Part shown: piece by piece, positions 37,263-47,671 of the stretch
Position numbering within the stretch: the first letter of the stretch is position 1
Layout of the letters: each line of letters begins with the position of its first letter
Source: Alkalicoccus halolimnae
GTDB lineage: Bacteria > Bacillota > Bacilli > Bacillales > Salisediminibacteriaceae
Assembly (NCBI RefSeq): GCF_008014775.2
Contig: NZ_CP144914.1
Span: 1,922,001 to 1,986,000, forward strand
Direction of reading: 5' to 3'
Length of the DNA: 64,000 bases
Program-made: the position numbers and the translations under genes
The notes under the pieces: generated by a model
Database searches by the model: none
Told to the model about the DNA's origin: nothing
Seen by the model: the letters and a program-made list of their open reading frames with translations, nothing else

Positions 37263-38114
37263 TCAGCGGCTCGATAAATAAGTTTGCAGGAACACGGCTT
37301 CTTCATAAGGCAGCAACGCACCTCCGATAATTTCTCCGGAGCGTCCGTAGGATTCATGGTGAAAATCAGTACCTCCTGTACGAAAAAACTTTATACCTGT
37401 ACTTTTTTCTGCTTCACTTACAAGTTTGTTAAACCTCTTCCGGTTTTTTTCATCGTGATCCCGATGATATACTTCCACTCCATCCAGCTTTTTTTCTTTA
37501 AGCCAGCTCGTGAGGTGTTCATCAATATCATAATAAACCGGGTGGGCTGCTACTGCAACACCTCCGGAAAGGTGGATAATTTCCATAGCTTCTTCAGGGG
37601 ACATTTCATCTTCTTTATGAACATAGCACGGCTTTCCGTAACCGATATACTTGTTGAAAATGTCTTGAACGGTTGTTCCATAGTCTTTTTTTATTAAAAC
37701 ATTGGCCAGATGTGGACGCGAAAAAGTTACACCTGTTACTTCCTTTTCCACTTCTTCAAATGTTACTTCCAACCCTGTTTCCTGGCATAGATTGATCATT
37801 TTCTGCATCCTGTCGATACGTTTTCCCCTGTGAAACTGAAGTTTTTCCTGGAGAAAGGGATGGCAGATATCTATGCCATATCCGAGTATGTCCACGCTCT
37901 GGCCATGAAAACGGGTTGATAATTCAATTCCGGAAATAAGCTTTATACCGTAAAATTCTGCCATTTTTTCTGCAGTTTCGACCCCGTCTGTACTGTCATG
38001 ATCCGTTAAAGATATAACTGTGAGGCCTGCTTCTGCACATTTCTTTATAAGAGCGGGCACATCGTATCCACCGTCAGAGACAGTGGAATGCATGTGCAGA
38101 TCTGCTCTGGACAT
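37263..38114 (-). CDS. PHP-domain phosphatase
   Basis: Metal-dependent phosphoesterase of 283 aa in the TrpH/YciV PHP family, whose members dephosphorylate 3',5'-nucleoside bisphosphates. Metal ligands lie in DLHMHSTVSDGG, LTDHDSTDGV, VAVAAHPVYY and GTDFHHE. The start is ATG 38114, which shares a base with the nadE stop (TAATG); a longer start at 38126 would run back into nadE and is less likely. Translation is therefore coupled to nadE. Confidence 0.88.
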   Translation of the reverse strand: MSRADLHMHSTVSDGGYDVPALIKKCAEAGLTVISLTDHDSTDGVETAEKMAEFYGIKLISGIELSTRFHGQSVDILGYGIDICHPFLQEKLQFHRGKRIDRMQKMINLCQETGLEVTFEEVEKEVTGVTFSRPHLANVLIKKDYGTTVQDIFNKYIGYGKPCYVHKEDEMSPEEAMEIIHLSGGVAVAAHPVYYDIDEHLTSWLKEKKLDGVEVYHRDHDEKNRKRFNKLVSEAEKSTGIKFFRTGGTDFHHESYGRSGEIIGGALLPYEEAVFLQTYLSSR

Positions 38115-38944
38115 TATGCCTGCCACCAGTAATCGTGAGGAGTAACCGGCATTTCGCGTTTATGACCTGTCTGACGGTACTTGCTTTCAATAATGTCCTT
38201 CGAAGCTTCTTTAATCGTTTTTCCTTCAAGGTATTCATCTATTTCTTTATACTTGACACCAAGCGCTTCTTCATCAGAAAGAAGAGGCTGATCGTCTTCG
38301 AGGTCAGCTGTAGGCACTTTTGAAACGAGCACGTCCGGAGCTTGAAGTTCTTTAAGCAGCATCTTTCCCTGACGTTTATTAAGTCCGAACAAAGGAGCTA
38401 CATCGCAGGCTCCGTCACCAAATTTTGTATAAAAACCGGTGACCGCTTCTGCAGCATGATCGGTTCCTGCAACAAGAAGCCCATAGTGGGCAGCAAGATC
38501 ATACTGAACTTTCATACGCTCCCTGGCTTTTGTATTTCCTTTTACAAAGTCGCTTAAATCTTCTCCCGTAGCTTCTTTGAATTGGCTTTCAGAAGCATCC
38601 ACAGCCGGCTTGATATTCACAGTCACTGTTTTATTGGGACTGATATAATCAAGTGCTTTCTGAGCATCTTCTTCGTCCGCCTGCTCTCCATGGGGCAGTC
38701 GAACGGCGCAGAACATGTATTCCCCTTCTTCTTCCTCTTCATTCAGTTCATCAATTGCCTGCTGGATAAGTTTACCTGCCAGAGAGGAATCCTGTCCCCC
38801 GGAAATACCTATTACATACCCTTTTGCTCCTGATTTTTTCAAATAGGCTTTAAGGAAGTTCACTCTCGTACGGATTTCCTCCTGTACGTCGATTTCAGGT
38901 TTAACTTCCAAAGAGGAAATAATTTCTTTCTGAAGATTATGCAT
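38114..38944 (-). CDS. nadE: NH3-dependent NAD+ synthetase
   Basis: Enzyme of 276 aa that amidates nicotinate adenine dinucleotide to NAD+ using ammonia and ATP. The PP-loop is ISGGQDSS near residue 45, and the family blocks GTDHAAEAVTGFYTKFGDG and LLPL-equivalent VAPLFGLNKRQ are intact. It has no glutaminase domain, so it is the ammonia-dependent form. It is coupled to the downstream PHP gene and preceded closely by yneQ on the same strand. Confidence 0.95.
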   Translation of the reverse strand: MHNLQKEIISSLEVKPEIDVQEEIRTRVNFLKAYLKKSGAKGYVIGISGGQDSSLAGKLIQQAIDELNEEEEEGEYMFCAVRLPHGEQADEEDAQKALDYISPNKTVTVNIKPAVDASESQFKEATGEDLSDFVKGNTKARERMKVQYDLAAHYGLLVAGTDHAAEAVTGFYTKFGDGACDVAPLFGLNKRQGKMLLKELQAPDVLVSKVPTADLEDDQPLLSDEEALGVKYKEIDEYLEGKTIKEASKDIIESKYRQTGHKREMPVTPHDYWWQA

Positions 38945-38957
38945 ACTAACATCCTTT

Positions 38958-39287
38958 CTATTCGTAGTTGGAATTTTTTTCTCTGAGGCGGCGGTGCAGC
39001 TCTTCCAGCTTTGCCGATTCTCCTTCTAATTCCAGTATTCTTCTTTCTGATTCTCCAATTAAATCAAAGTGGGGGAAATGACTGTCTGTATGAATCCAGT
39101 CCGCTTTTAATCCGTGCTGCTTTCCCCAGCTGATTAATGTTTCTCTGTCGCTGCAGGCCGCTTTTGTTACAGTTTTATATTCAGGAAATCGGGCGTCCAG
39201 CCAGAAGTGAGTCAGAAAGGCTACGCTGCCTTTTTCCGCTCTCCTGCGCCAATGGATTAACTCTGCTCTTGTCACCCCAAAAGCCAT
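38958..39287 (-). CDS. yneQ: YneQ family protein
   Basis: Small soluble protein of 109 aa. It begins MAFGVTRAELIHWRRRAEKG and contains AFLTHFWLDARFPEYKTVTK, matching B. subtilis YneQ, which has no known function. The neighbourhood yneP-yneQ supports the call. The C-terminus is a charged helix with coiled-coil character. It lies just upstream of nadE on the same strand. Confidence 0.8.
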   Translation of the reverse strand: MAFGVTRAELIHWRRRAEKGSVAFLTHFWLDARFPEYKTVTKAACSDRETLISWGKQHGLKADWIHTDSHFPHFDLIGESERRILELEGESAKLEELHRRLREKNSNYE

Positions 39288-39353
39288 TTCCTCACCTCAT
39301 TTATAAATATCTATTTATAAATATACCACGATTCCTTTTAAAAATGAAAAAAG

Positions 39354-39770
39354 TCACTTTTGGTTCGTCCAATACAGTGCATGCCACTCAGGGAAATGCT
39401 TTTTCATAGATAACGGCCGGAAGTTCTTTTTGTCCACGAGCACGTGTTCACTCGTTCCATCCATGCATAGATTATTTTTTTCGTCTGATATTTCATATCC
39501 ATAAGTGACTCTCACCCCTGTATACGATTCAATCCAGGTAGTAACATACATTTTCCTTCCGTATCGTGCCGGCGCTTTGTAATTCATATTTACATTTGTT
39601 ACCGGTGCGAGGACGCCTGATTCTTCCATAGCTGAGTATGAGACGCCAAGTTTCCCCATCAGGCTTGTGCGGCCTATTTCACACCAAATCAAATAATTAG
39701 CATGATAAACAACACCCATCTGATCTGTTTCTGCATAACGGACATCAATTTCCACGGTTTCCGTAATCAT
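39354..39770 (-). CDS. yneP: YbgC-like acyl-CoA thioesterase (YneP)
   Basis: Hot-dog-fold thioesterase of 138 aa. The N-terminal VRYAETDQMGVVYHANYL carries the catalytic aspartate of 4-hydroxybenzoyl-CoA-type thioesterases. The substrate is probably a short or medium acyl-CoA. Its first 26 bases overlap the end of the upstream twin-AAA ATPase gene, so translation is coupled. The neighbours match the yneP locus of B. subtilis, near citB. Confidence 0.9.
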   Translation of the reverse strand: MITETVEIDVRYAETDQMGVVYHANYLIWCEIGRTSLMGKLGVSYSAMEESGVLAPVTNVNMNYKAPARYGRKMYVTTWIESYTGVRVTYGYEISDEKNNLCMDGTSEHVLVDKKNFRPLSMKKHFPEWHALYWTNQK

Positions 39771-42060
39771 CTTCTCCCTCCATTAATAAAGCAAAATCTT
39801 CTTTTTTTAGTAATTTCAGGTTTTCTCTTTTATCTGCTCCGTGTACGAGGTGATAAGCCTGCACTTGTATGGCTGCTTCTACCATGTCTTTCATTGCCCG
39901 GCCGTTGCCGTTAATTTCAGTTACTTCAAGAGTTTTATAAAGCATATTTCTTGTTTCTTCTTCCATAGCGTATCCATATTCCTCGATATACAATTCCAGA
40001 ATAGCGAGCAGTTCTTCCGGGCTGTAGGGAGGAAAATGTATCTGTTTTTTAAATCGCGAAGCGATGCCGGGATTGCTTTCCAGCAGTTTTTTGACTGGTG
40101 CTTCGTAGCCTGCCAGAATAACTACCAGATTCTCATTATGCTTGGTCATTTCTTCTACGAGGGTATCCACTGCTTCTTTTCCGAAATCCTGAGTGCCCTG
40201 CAGGAGAGAATAAGCTTCATCTACAAACAGCACTCCCCCTAGTGCTCTGCGGATAATCTGCTTTGTTTTTAACGCGGTCTGGCCCGTGTAACCAGCTACA
40301 AGATCGCTTCTTCCTGCAGTGATGAGATGACCCCTTTTTAATAATCCAAGCTGTTTAAGTATTCTGCTGTAAATAGCTGCCACTGTTGTTTTCCCTGTTC
40401 CGGGCGGACCTGTAAAGACAGCGTGCAGCTGAATGGGAACAGAAGGAAGCCCATGATTTTCCCGCTGTTTTTGAATTTGTACAAAAGAAGAAAGCTGTTT
40501 TACTTCTTCTTTTACAGAGCGGAGGCCGATCAGTTTTTCGAGCTCTTCAAGCGGCTCGTTAGCATGGGTAGAATCCTCGGTTTCAAAAGCTTCTTTTTCG
40601 AGAACCGTCATTTTATGCTGAGTTATGCTGTTGTTAAAAGCAGCCGCTGCTCCCTGTTTAAACACAGCTTCATTCAATATCTGATGGACAGCCCGAGCAT
40701 TGCCGAAGCTTTCATCGACCTGTTCTTTTTCCAGACGTTTTCTCATCTCCGTAACGGCCCCTTTTGAAAGAGTGAAGTCCATATCCAAAGCAGCTTTTTC
40801 CCCTATGGAAAGCAGTTCATCCATCGTATAATCAGGAAGTTCAATGTAATTGGAAGTCGGAAAACGACTTCTCAGGCCGGGATTACTCCATAAGAAATGC
40901 CGCATTTCGTCCGGATAACCAGCCATGATAACAGCAAATTTACCAGCATGTTCGCCGCTCGTCATAGCGGAAACGATCGTATCTACAGCCGCCTGCCCAT
41001 AATCACTCCCCTGGGAGCCTTCTCTTTTAAGCGCATAGGCTTCATCAATAAACAGGACACCTCCGGACGCTTCTTCGATTACCTGTTTCGTTTTTTCTTC
41101 TGTCTGTCCTACGTAGGCACCGACTAATCGGGATCGGTCGGCTTCAACAAAGTTGTTTTCCGGGAGTACCCCCATTTGAAAGTATAGTTCTGCAATTAAG
41201 CGGGCAATGGAAGTTTTTCCAGTTCCAGGATTGCCGGTAATAATCATATTAAGGCTTTGGCCGCTGCCGACCTGCAGACCCGCTCTGCCTCTTTCCTTTT
41301 CATATTGAAGATAATAGTAATACTGCTCTACTTTTTTCTTTACTTCCGTAAGGCCGGTCATCCGGGAGAGCTTTTGCAGAGCTTCACTTTCTGCATTTTC
41401 TTCTGCTGAGGCATACTCCCACTGCTCTGTTAACTCCTCCACTTTCTGCACAGCTTGATCTAGGTTCTTCTTTTTTTCTTTGGATGCATAAATACCCGTA
41501 ATAGTCTCTTTGTAGGCCGAGGCATCTGCTTTCGCTTCAAGAAGAACCTCTTTCAATTCAGGAAGCAGACGTACCCAGTAACTTACACGTTCCTGAGTGT
41601 CCATATCCAAAGGAGATTGACATGCTTTGTCGACAACTTCTTTCATTTCCAAAAAATAATCCGCCTGACTAACGGCTTTTGTGAGCATATCTTCCAGAAC
41701 AGCAAGTTTTTTCTTTTTACCCTGGCTGTGATCCGTTTCCCTTATTTTCGGGAAGCCGAATTCAAACCAGGTGATATCCATCTCTTTTTCAGCGATATGA
41801 ATGATCACGGTGCAGGTATAATTGGAAAGTTCTCCTGATTTTAAAATTTCTTTCAGGAGCTCATTAATTCTTTCATCACGCTTATGCTTTCTTTCATACC
41901 TTGCGGCTGCTGCAGCGGCTTTCCACTCGTTAGAAGTTTCTTCGCTGTCCATTTGCTGAATGGCACGCATAATAGAAGCTTCATCCAGCTCAGAAAAAGA
42001 GTTTTCTTTTATTTCCTTTAATTGCTCATTCCATGATTGATAGGATAGATTCTGTTCCAT
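39745..42060 (-). CDS. Twin-AAA CbxX/SpoVK-type ATPase
   Basis: Cytosolic ATPase of 771 aa with two CbxX-type AAA modules in tandem. The first has Walker A GNPGTGKTSIA and Walker B GVLFIDEAYAL; the second has GPPGTGKTTVA and GVLFVDEAYSL. Both carry the pore-like GYTGQT or AYVGQTEEKTK segments and sensor-2 arginines. An N-terminal 230-residue helical region precedes them. B. subtilis SpoVK has one such module. Single-module relatives include the Rubisco activase CbbX, but no Rubisco is here. The substrate is unknown; remodelling of a protein complex is likely. Confidence 0.85.
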   Translation of the reverse strand: MEQNLSYQSWNEQLKEIKENSFSELDEASIMRAIQQMDSEETSNEWKAAAAAARYERKHKRDERINELLKEILKSGELSNYTCTVIIHIAEKEMDITWFEFGFPKIRETDHSQGKKKKLAVLEDMLTKAVSQADYFLEMKEVVDKACQSPLDMDTQERVSYWVRLLPELKEVLLEAKADASAYKETITGIYASKEKKKNLDQAVQKVEELTEQWEYASAEENAESEALQKLSRMTGLTEVKKKVEQYYYYLQYEKERGRAGLQVGSGQSLNMIITGNPGTGKTSIARLIAELYFQMGVLPENNFVEADRSRLVGAYVGQTEEKTKQVIEEASGGVLFIDEAYALKREGSQGSDYGQAAVDTIVSAMTSGEHAGKFAVIMAGYPDEMRHFLWSNPGLRSRFPTSNYIELPDYTMDELLSIGEKAALDMDFTLSKGAVTEMRKRLEKEQVDESFGNARAVHQILNEAVFKQGAAAAFNNSITQHKMTVLEKEAFETEDSTHANEPLEELEKLIGLRSVKEEVKQLSSFVQIQKQRENHGLPSVPIQLHAVFTGPPGTGKTTVAAIYSRILKQLGLLKRGHLITAGRSDLVAGYTGQTALKTKQIIRRALGGVLFVDEAYSLLQGTQDFGKEAVDTLVEEMTKHNENLVVILAGYEAPVKKLLESNPGIASRFKKQIHFPPYSPEELLAILELYIEEYGYAMEEETRNMLYKTLEVTEINGNGRAMKDMVEAAIQVQAYHLVHGADKRENLKLLKKEDFALLMEGEDDYGNRGN

Positions 42061-42250
42061 AGCCCGATCCTCCTTTTTTCACGTTCTGGTTAAGTCGAGC
42101 TTCGCGTCGAGCGCATTCTCCGTTTACTTTAGGACACTCAAAAAGTAAAGCTGACATTGTTACTCTCTTCAGACAGAATACCTGTCTGGAGCTCTTCTCA
42201 TAGAAATTCAGAAGAGGTTTCTTAATAAAATATGTTTTTTAAAATATGCG

Positions 42251-42323
42251 CTCTTAAAGTCCGCTGTTGATTAAAGTAGGCAGCTCCGCTTCGGCCTGCC
42301 TTCAGCTTTCTCCTCCTGCTCCG
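42251..42323 (-). repeat. GC-rich dispersed intergenic repeat, copy 2
   Basis: The minus strand resembles 25983-26047 (GCAGG, GAGAAAGCTGA, GGCAGGCCG, GGAGCTGCC, then AATCAACAGCGGAC). It contains the inverted pair GGCAG and CTGCC. It lies in the 485-base gap between the AAA ATPase and the VTT gene. The rest of that gap holds a promoter (42546-42575) and no coding region. Confidence 0.4.
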
Positions 42324-42545
42324 ATACCGCACCAATTGACAAGCACTTTTCATCGGATAAATAACTGAAGATAATACAGCTGTTTCCATAATAAAATATA
42401 AATACCTTTACCCATGAAGCTTCTGTTGTATTCATTCTCTCATAATACATAATAAAACGAAAAATAGTCGATACTAATCACGGGAAAAATATATACCCTT
42501 TCTAGTTATAAAATTGTGGTAAGCTTCTTAAAAAGCGCATTCTAA

Positions 42546-42575
42546 TTGTGGGCCCGCTCCGAAGATGTGTATAAT
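42546..42575 (+). promoter_or_regulatory. Probable SigA promoter of the VTT gene
   Basis: TTGTGG (42546-42551) and TATAAT (42570-42575) are separated by 18 bases and lie 30 bases upstream of the start codon at 42606. Confidence 0.55.
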
Positions 42576-42605
42576 ATGAGTGAATTAACCAAAGGAGATT
42601 ATTTT

Positions 42606-43250
42606 ATGCCAAGGCAGCTTATTGTTATCATTTTTACTGCATTCACAATTTTATTTTTATGGTTCTATCATCAGCCTCTCCTTTTATGGCTTGAAATCTA
42701 CGGGGATCAGTATGTGCTCCTGACCGTGACCATAGCTACTCTGATGTCCCTTTTTCCGGTGATTCCATATCCATTAGTCGGTGGTGTTATTGGAGCAGCT
42801 TACGGACCATCAGGAGCAGTAATTATCTGGGCAGGTTCAACGCTTGCGTCGCTCTTATTTTTTCTGCTGATCCGATACGGAGGATTTGAAAAGTCCGGTC
42901 AGAAACTTTTATTTAAATACACTGCCACCCGGAAGCTGACAGTCCTTTTCGAACGTAACGCGTTCTTATCGATCACCATTTTAAGAATGATCCCAGTTAT
43001 CCCCTCGATTATTATAAATGCCTATGCTGCTTTGAGCCGTGTCTCTTTCCTCCTGTACGGACTGGCTTCAGCGATCGGAAAAATTCCTTCCATGACTCTT
43101 TTTGCTCTCCTAGGCCATACCTTTGTAGTCAATCCTGGTGAACTTATTTATATGGTATTGATCTATACGCTTTTCCTGCTTATTGTCTACGCAGGCTATA
43201 AATTCTGGCTGAAGAAAATTGAAAAGGCAGGCGCAGCTTCAAAAAGCTGA
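42606..43250 (+). CDS. TVP38/TMEM64 (VTT domain) membrane protein
   Basis: Integral membrane protein of 214 aa, second member of the family in this window. The core motif is [19 protein letters not shown], then [10 protein letters not shown], with [19 protein letters not shown] later. The start is ATG 42606 behind AAAGGAG; an upstream in-frame ATG at 42546 overlaps the promoter and is rejected. It is monocistronic, bounded by a clear promoter and a bidirectional terminator facing citB. A phospholipid-handling role is only inferred from the family. Confidence 0.87.
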   Translation: MPRQLIVIIFTAFTILFLWFYHQPLLLWLEIYGDQYVLLTVTIATLMSLFPVIPYPLVGGVIGAAYGPSGAVIIWAGSTLASLLFFLLIRYGGFEKSGQKLLFKYTATRKLTVLFERNAFLSITILRMIPVIPSIIINAYAALSRVSFLLYGLASAIGKIPSMTLFALLGHTFVVNPGELIYMVLIYTLFLLIVYAGYKFWLKKIEKAGAASKS

Positions 43251-43278
43251 TCGATAATTTCATTTTACAGATTTTCAT

Positions 43279-43320
43279 AAAAAGAGCTTTGCACTGTTGA
43301 TCAGTGCAAAGCTCTTTTTC
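43279..43320. terminator. Bidirectional terminator between the VTT gene and citB
   Basis: AAAAAGAGCTTTGCACTG and CAGTGCAAAGCTCTTTTT form 18 perfect pairs around a five-base loop, with A and T tracts for both convergent genes. Confidence 0.9.
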
Positions 43321-43393
43321 ATTCGCTCTGTGAAATTTGTCCTCCACTTTCGGAAAGACCATATCATTTAAGAGCTGTAATTATTAAATTTTG

Positions 43394-46117
43394 TTATGAT
43401 TTTTGAAGCGTGTTACGAAGTACCATCTGCAGAATTCCACCGTGACGGTAATAATCAATTTCGATTTCACTGTCAAAACGCGCGAGCACTTCAAAAGAAG
43501 TTTCTTTTCCCGTTTCTTTGTCCGTTGCCTTAACAGTTACCATATCCCGCGGCTGAACGTCATTGGAAACATGGACATCGAAATGCTCTGTTCCTTTCAG
43601 TCCAAGCGAGTCAGCGCTGTCCCCTTCTTTAAACTGTAGGGGCAGGACGCCCATTAATACAAGGTTACTGCGGTGAATTCTTTCGAAACTTTCAGCAATG
43701 ACTGTCTTGATACCAAGAAGGTTAGTACCTTTTGCAGCCCAGTCACGAGAGCTTCCCATTCCATAATCCTTGCCTGCAAGCACAATAAGATCTGTATCAT
43801 TCTCTTTATACTTCATACAGGCATCAAAGATTGCCATTACTTCGCCAGTAGGCCAGTAAGTCGTATACCCGCCTTCTGTACCAGGTGCAAGTTCGTTTTT
43901 AATACGGATATTGGCGAAAGTTCCACGCATCATTACTTCGTGGTTTCCACGTCTGGACCCATAAGAGTTAAACTGGGCAGGGCTGAGACCTTTATCTATC
44001 AGGAATCTTCCTGCAGGGCTGTTTTTAGCAATCGCACCTGCTGGCGATATGTGGTCAGTTGTAACAGAATCGCCCAGCTTTGCTACAGCGCGAAGATCGC
44101 TCAGCGGCTTAACATCTTCCGGTTCAGGGGACAGATTTTCGAAAAACGGCGGATTTTGTATATAAGTGGATTCTTCATCCCAGTTGTAAAGATCTCCTTC
44201 CGGGGTATCCAGCTTATTCCACTCTTCATTATCATCAAATACGCGTCTGTATTCGTCTTTAAAGAGCTTTGGATCCACAGCCTGCTCCATTGCAGCCTGA
44301 ATTTCTTCATTTGAAGGCCAGATTTCACTGAAATAGACGTCTTCTCCATTTTTATTACGTCCAATTGGTTCATTGTAGAAATCGATATCAACAGTACCTG
44401 CAAGTGCATAGGCTACTACCAGCGGAGGTGAAGCCAGGTAATTCGCTTTCACAAGCGGATGAATCCGTCCTTCAAAGTTCCGGTTTCCGCTCAATACGGA
44501 AGAAACGGTAAGGTCACTGTCTGCAATGCCTTTTTCAATTTCTTCAGGAAGCGGTCCGCTGTTACCGATACACGTGGTACAGCCGTATCCGACTAGATTG
44601 AAGCCTAAGTGATTCAGATATTCCATCAGTCCGGCATTTTCCAGATAGCCCGTTACTACTTTCGAACCTGGAGCAAGACTTGTTTTAACGTAATCAGGAA
44701 CTTCAAGTCCTTTTTCCACAGCTTTTTTAGCAAGGAGGCCGGAACCAAGCATAACGTGCGGGTTCGAAGTGTTTGTACAGCTTGTAATAGCAGCGATAGC
44801 GAGAGAACCTGTTTTAAGAATAGATTTTTTACCGTTCGGGTGCTGTACTTCCACCTCTTTATCAACCTCTTCGGGGGAAAGACCAAAACCTTTATTGCTT
44901 ACAGGAGCCGTAAGAGCTTTCTGCCATTCTTTTTTCATGTCTTTCAGCTCGATAAGATCCTGTGGACGCTTTGGTCCTGCGAGGTTCGGCTGAATAGAAC
45001 CGAGATCCAGATTGACTACCTGTGTGAATTCAGGGTCTTCTCCGCCCGGTGTATAGAACATATGGTTAGCCTTCGTGTAGGACTCAACCAGCTTTACCAG
45101 TTCTTCACTGCGCCCTGTGAAACGCATGTAATTTAATGTTTCATCGTCTACAGGGAAGAATCCGACCGTCGCTCCGTATTCAGGAGCCATGTTGGAAATT
45201 GTCGCCCGATCAGCCAGTGTCATTTCAGCAAGGCCGGGACCAAAGAATTCTACAAATTTACCAACGACATTTTTCTCGCGGAGCATCTGTGTTACTTTCA
45301 AAGCTAGGTCTGTTGCCGTAGCGCCTTCCGGCAGAGCCCCATCGAGCTTCACTCCAACTACTTCCGGAACAGGGAAATAGGAAGGCTGCTGCAGCATACC
45401 CGCTTCAGCTTCAATACCACCAACACCCCAGCCAAGCACACCAAGACCGTTGATCATCGTTGTATGGGAATCCGTACCGACCAGGGAATCCGGATAAGCT
45501 ACTTTTTCTCCACTGCCGTTTTCCGATTCCTGAACGACGTTTGCAAGATATTCAAGATTCACCTGGTGGACAATTCCTGTAGCCGGCGGAACGGCACGGT
45601 AGTTGTCCAGGGATTTTTGAGCCCAGTTAAGGAATTTGTAACGCTCAAGGTTTCTTTCGAATTCCAGCTCCATATTGCGGCGCAGGGAATTAGGTGAACC
45701 GAACTCATCCACCTGTACAGAGTGGTCCACTACAAGATCAACCGGGATTGCAGGGTTGATTTCTTTCGGATCGCCGCCGAGATCAGACATCGCTTTTCTC
45801 AGGGAGGCCAGGTCTACGACTGCAGGAACACCGGTGAAATCCTGCAGAATGACACGGGATGGTTTGAAAGGCACATCGATGTTTTTCACCTTATCCGTAC
45901 CCCAGTTTGCCAGGTTTTCGACATGCTCTTCTTTAATAACACGTCCGTCGTACTGACGAAGAAGTGATTCAAGAAGAACTCTTATCGAATACGGGAGTTT
46001 GCTTACGTTACCTACGCCGGCTTCATCAATTGCAGCCAGGTCATAGTAAGTATACGTATCATTGTTAACATCAAAAGTACGTTTGGAATTGTAAAGTGTT
46101 TCGTTTTCATTTGTCAT
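43394..46117 (-). CDS. citB: Aconitate hydratase
   Basis: TCA-cycle aconitase of the AcnA type, 907 aa, which interconverts citrate and isocitrate and in Bacillus also binds iron-responsive RNA elements. The 4Fe-4S cysteines lie in [13 protein letters not shown] and [14 protein letters not shown]. The swivel domain [12 protein letters not shown] is intact. The length matches B. subtilis CitB (909 aa). A GGAGGG site precedes the ATG. A dyad 18-36 bases upstream of the start may be a regulatory site. Confidence 0.98.
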   Translation of the reverse strand: MTNENETLYNSKRTFDVNNDTYTYYDLAAIDEAGVGNVSKLPYSIRVLLESLLRQYDGRVIKEEHVENLANWGTDKVKNIDVPFKPSRVILQDFTGVPAVVDLASLRKAMSDLGGDPKEINPAIPVDLVVDHSVQVDEFGSPNSLRRNMELEFERNLERYKFLNWAQKSLDNYRAVPPATGIVHQVNLEYLANVVQESENGSGEKVAYPDSLVGTDSHTTMINGLGVLGWGVGGIEAEAGMLQQPSYFPVPEVVGVKLDGALPEGATATDLALKVTQMLREKNVVGKFVEFFGPGLAEMTLADRATISNMAPEYGATVGFFPVDDETLNYMRFTGRSEELVKLVESYTKANHMFYTPGGEDPEFTQVVNLDLGSIQPNLAGPKRPQDLIELKDMKKEWQKALTAPVSNKGFGLSPEEVDKEVEVQHPNGKKSILKTGSLAIAAITSCTNTSNPHVMLGSGLLAKKAVEKGLEVPDYVKTSLAPGSKVVTGYLENAGLMEYLNHLGFNLVGYGCTTCIGNSGPLPEEIEKGIADSDLTVSSVLSGNRNFEGRIHPLVKANYLASPPLVVAYALAGTVDIDFYNEPIGRNKNGEDVYFSEIWPSNEEIQAAMEQAVDPKLFKDEYRRVFDDNEEWNKLDTPEGDLYNWDEESTYIQNPPFFENLSPEPEDVKPLSDLRAVAKLGDSVTTDHISPAGAIAKNSPAGRFLIDKGLSPAQFNSYGSRRGNHEVMMRGTFANIRIKNELAPGTEGGYTTYWPTGEVMAIFDACMKYKENDTDLIVLAGKDYGMGSSRDWAAKGTNLLGIKTVIAESFERIHRSNLVLMGVLPLQFKEGDSADSLGLKGTEHFDVHVSNDVQPRDMVTVKATDKETGKETSFEVLARFDSEIEIDYYRHGGILQMVLRNTLQKS

Positions 46118-46134
46118 ATGTAATTCCCTCCTCT

Positions 46135-46153
46135 TGTATAATCATATAATACA
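46135..46153. promoter_or_regulatory. Dyad in the citB upstream region
   Basis: TGTAT and ATACA flank a nine-base AT-rich spacer just upstream of the citB ribosome binding site. In B. subtilis, CcpC acts at AT-rich dyads upstream of citB; whether this is one is untested. Confidence 0.3.
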
Positions 46154-46243
46154 TTCAGCCAATTGTCTAAAACCTTTTTCATAAATGCTGCCAGTTATCC
46201 GTCAGGTTTATTATGCATTGAAAGCGAATACTTTACAAGGCAG

Positions 46244-47671
46244 TCACTGGATTTCTTCTTTATCAAGCTGATTGATAACAGTCTTTAAATAATCCCATTC
46301 CTCCTCGTTAACCGTACGCATATCAAGATAATAATCGTTTTGTTTAATACGGCCGATGACCGGAGAAGGCTGAGTGCGGAAAAACACCTCTACAGCTTCG
46401 GCATTCCAACCTCTTTTCCTTATTTTCATTACAGGTCCGGGCAGATTTACCAGAGGCATTGTTCCTCCTCCGACTTTGGAAAAAGACGGCTCCATCTCTG
46501 CAGAGACCTCCTCTAAAGCAAGCTGTGCGATCCTGTTTTCTGTAACTTTCATCATATATTGTTCGTTTTTCATAATATCGCGAACAGTGGGATTACTTTC
46601 TTTCACATCATCTCCATACACATAGTCGAAGAGTGTTGCCTCAAGAGCTGCCAGGGTCATTTTGTCCAGCCGCAGCACCCTTGCGAGCTGATGCTTTTTC
46701 AGTTTGCTGATCAAATCCCTGCGTCCGGCAATGACGCCGGCCTGTGGACCACCGAGCAGCTTATCTCCGCTGAAAGAAATTAAATCCGCTCCGTTGTTTA
46801 AAGCATCTCTAATTAAAGGTTCTTCTCCTATTCCTTCTTTTTCATATGGAAAAAGCGAACCGCTGCCGAGATCGTCAAATAAAATGATATCCCTTTGGTT
46901 CTCTTTCTTAAGAGCTCCCTTTAATTCTTTTGAGGAGACGCTTTCCGTAAAGCCTACAACCGAAAAATTACTTGTATGAACTTTCATTATCATCGAAGTG
47001 TGTTCGGAAATTGCCTGGGTATAATCACTTAACCGCGTTTTGTTGGTTGTGCCCACTTCTACGAGAGAAGCACCGCTTTCTTCCATAATAGAAGAAACCC
47101 GGAACGAACCACCGATTTCCACCAGTTCCCCCCGGGATACGATTACTTCTTTATGTTTTGCGAAAGCAGCGAGGACAAAATAAACAGCTGCTGCGTTATT
47201 GTTAACCACCATCGCTGCTTCTGTACCTGAAGCTTCCGCAAGCAGCCCTTCCACCGAAGCAAGTCTCGATCCTCTCTTCCCCTCCTCCAGGTCATATTCC
47301 AGGTTACTGTAGCTCGTGGCAATATTAACTGCGTGTTCCGCTGCACTTCTGCTGAGTCGGGCTCTCCCTAGATTGGTGTGCAGCACGGTCCCTGTAGCAT
47401 TGACAAGAGGCCGCAGATTGTAAATGGAATTCTCCAGTACGGGCAGGATCTGCTGAATAAGCTGATCGACAGCTTCCTCTCTTGAAGTTATCGTGATCCT
47501 TTCTTGCTCCAGTGCTTTCCTTACTTTAAGGAGTTCCTGTTGAATAATTTTTTTTACATACCGATAAGGAAAACTTTTTTCCCTGCTGATCGACTGTATA
47601 TTTTCATGTTGAAGGATTTCATGTACAGGCGGGAGATACCTTAGTGGTGAAGTTTCCTTTTTATTCTTCAC
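46244..47671 (-). CDS. selA: L-seryl-tRNA(Sec) selenium transferase
   Basis: PLP enzyme of 475 aa that converts seryl-tRNA(Sec) to selenocysteyl-tRNA(Sec) with selenophosphate. The PLP lysine is in SFSGDKLLGGPQAG. The N-terminal tRNA-binding helices and the conserved LVNATGTVLHTNLGRARLS block are complete. Translation starts at GTG 47671, overlapping by four bases (GTGA) the stop of a 34-residue membrane micro-ORF. With selD, selB and tRNA-Sec it forms a full Sec-decoding set. There is no sign of truncation. Confidence 0.97.
   Translation of the reverse strand: MKNKKETSPLRYLPPVHEILQHENIQSISREKSFPYRYVKKIIQQELLKVRKALEQERITITSREEAVDQLIQQILPVLENSIYNLRPLVNATGTVLHTNLGRARLSRSAAEHAVNIATSYSNLEYDLEEGKRGSRLASVEGLLAEASGTEAAMVVNNNAAAVYFVLAAFAKHKEVIVSRGELVEIGGSFRVSSIMEESGASLVEVGTTNKTRLSDYTQAISEHTSMIMKVHTSNFSVVGFTESVSSKELKGALKKENQRDIILFDDLGSGSLFPYEKEGIGEEPLIRDALNNGADLISFSGDKLLGGPQAGVIAGRRDLISKLKKHQLARVLRLDKMTLAALEATLFDYVYGDDVKESNPTVRDIMKNEQYMMKVTENRIAQLALEEVSAEMEPSFSKVGGGTMPLVNLPGPVMKIRKRGWNAEAVEVFFRTQPSPVIGRIKQNDYYLDMRTVNEEEWDYLKTVINQLDKEEIQ

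Noticed and set aside
39841..41838. Several plus-strand frames of 70-130 codons inside the AAA gene
   Set aside because: All are antisense to a well-conserved coding region and show no domain or start signal.
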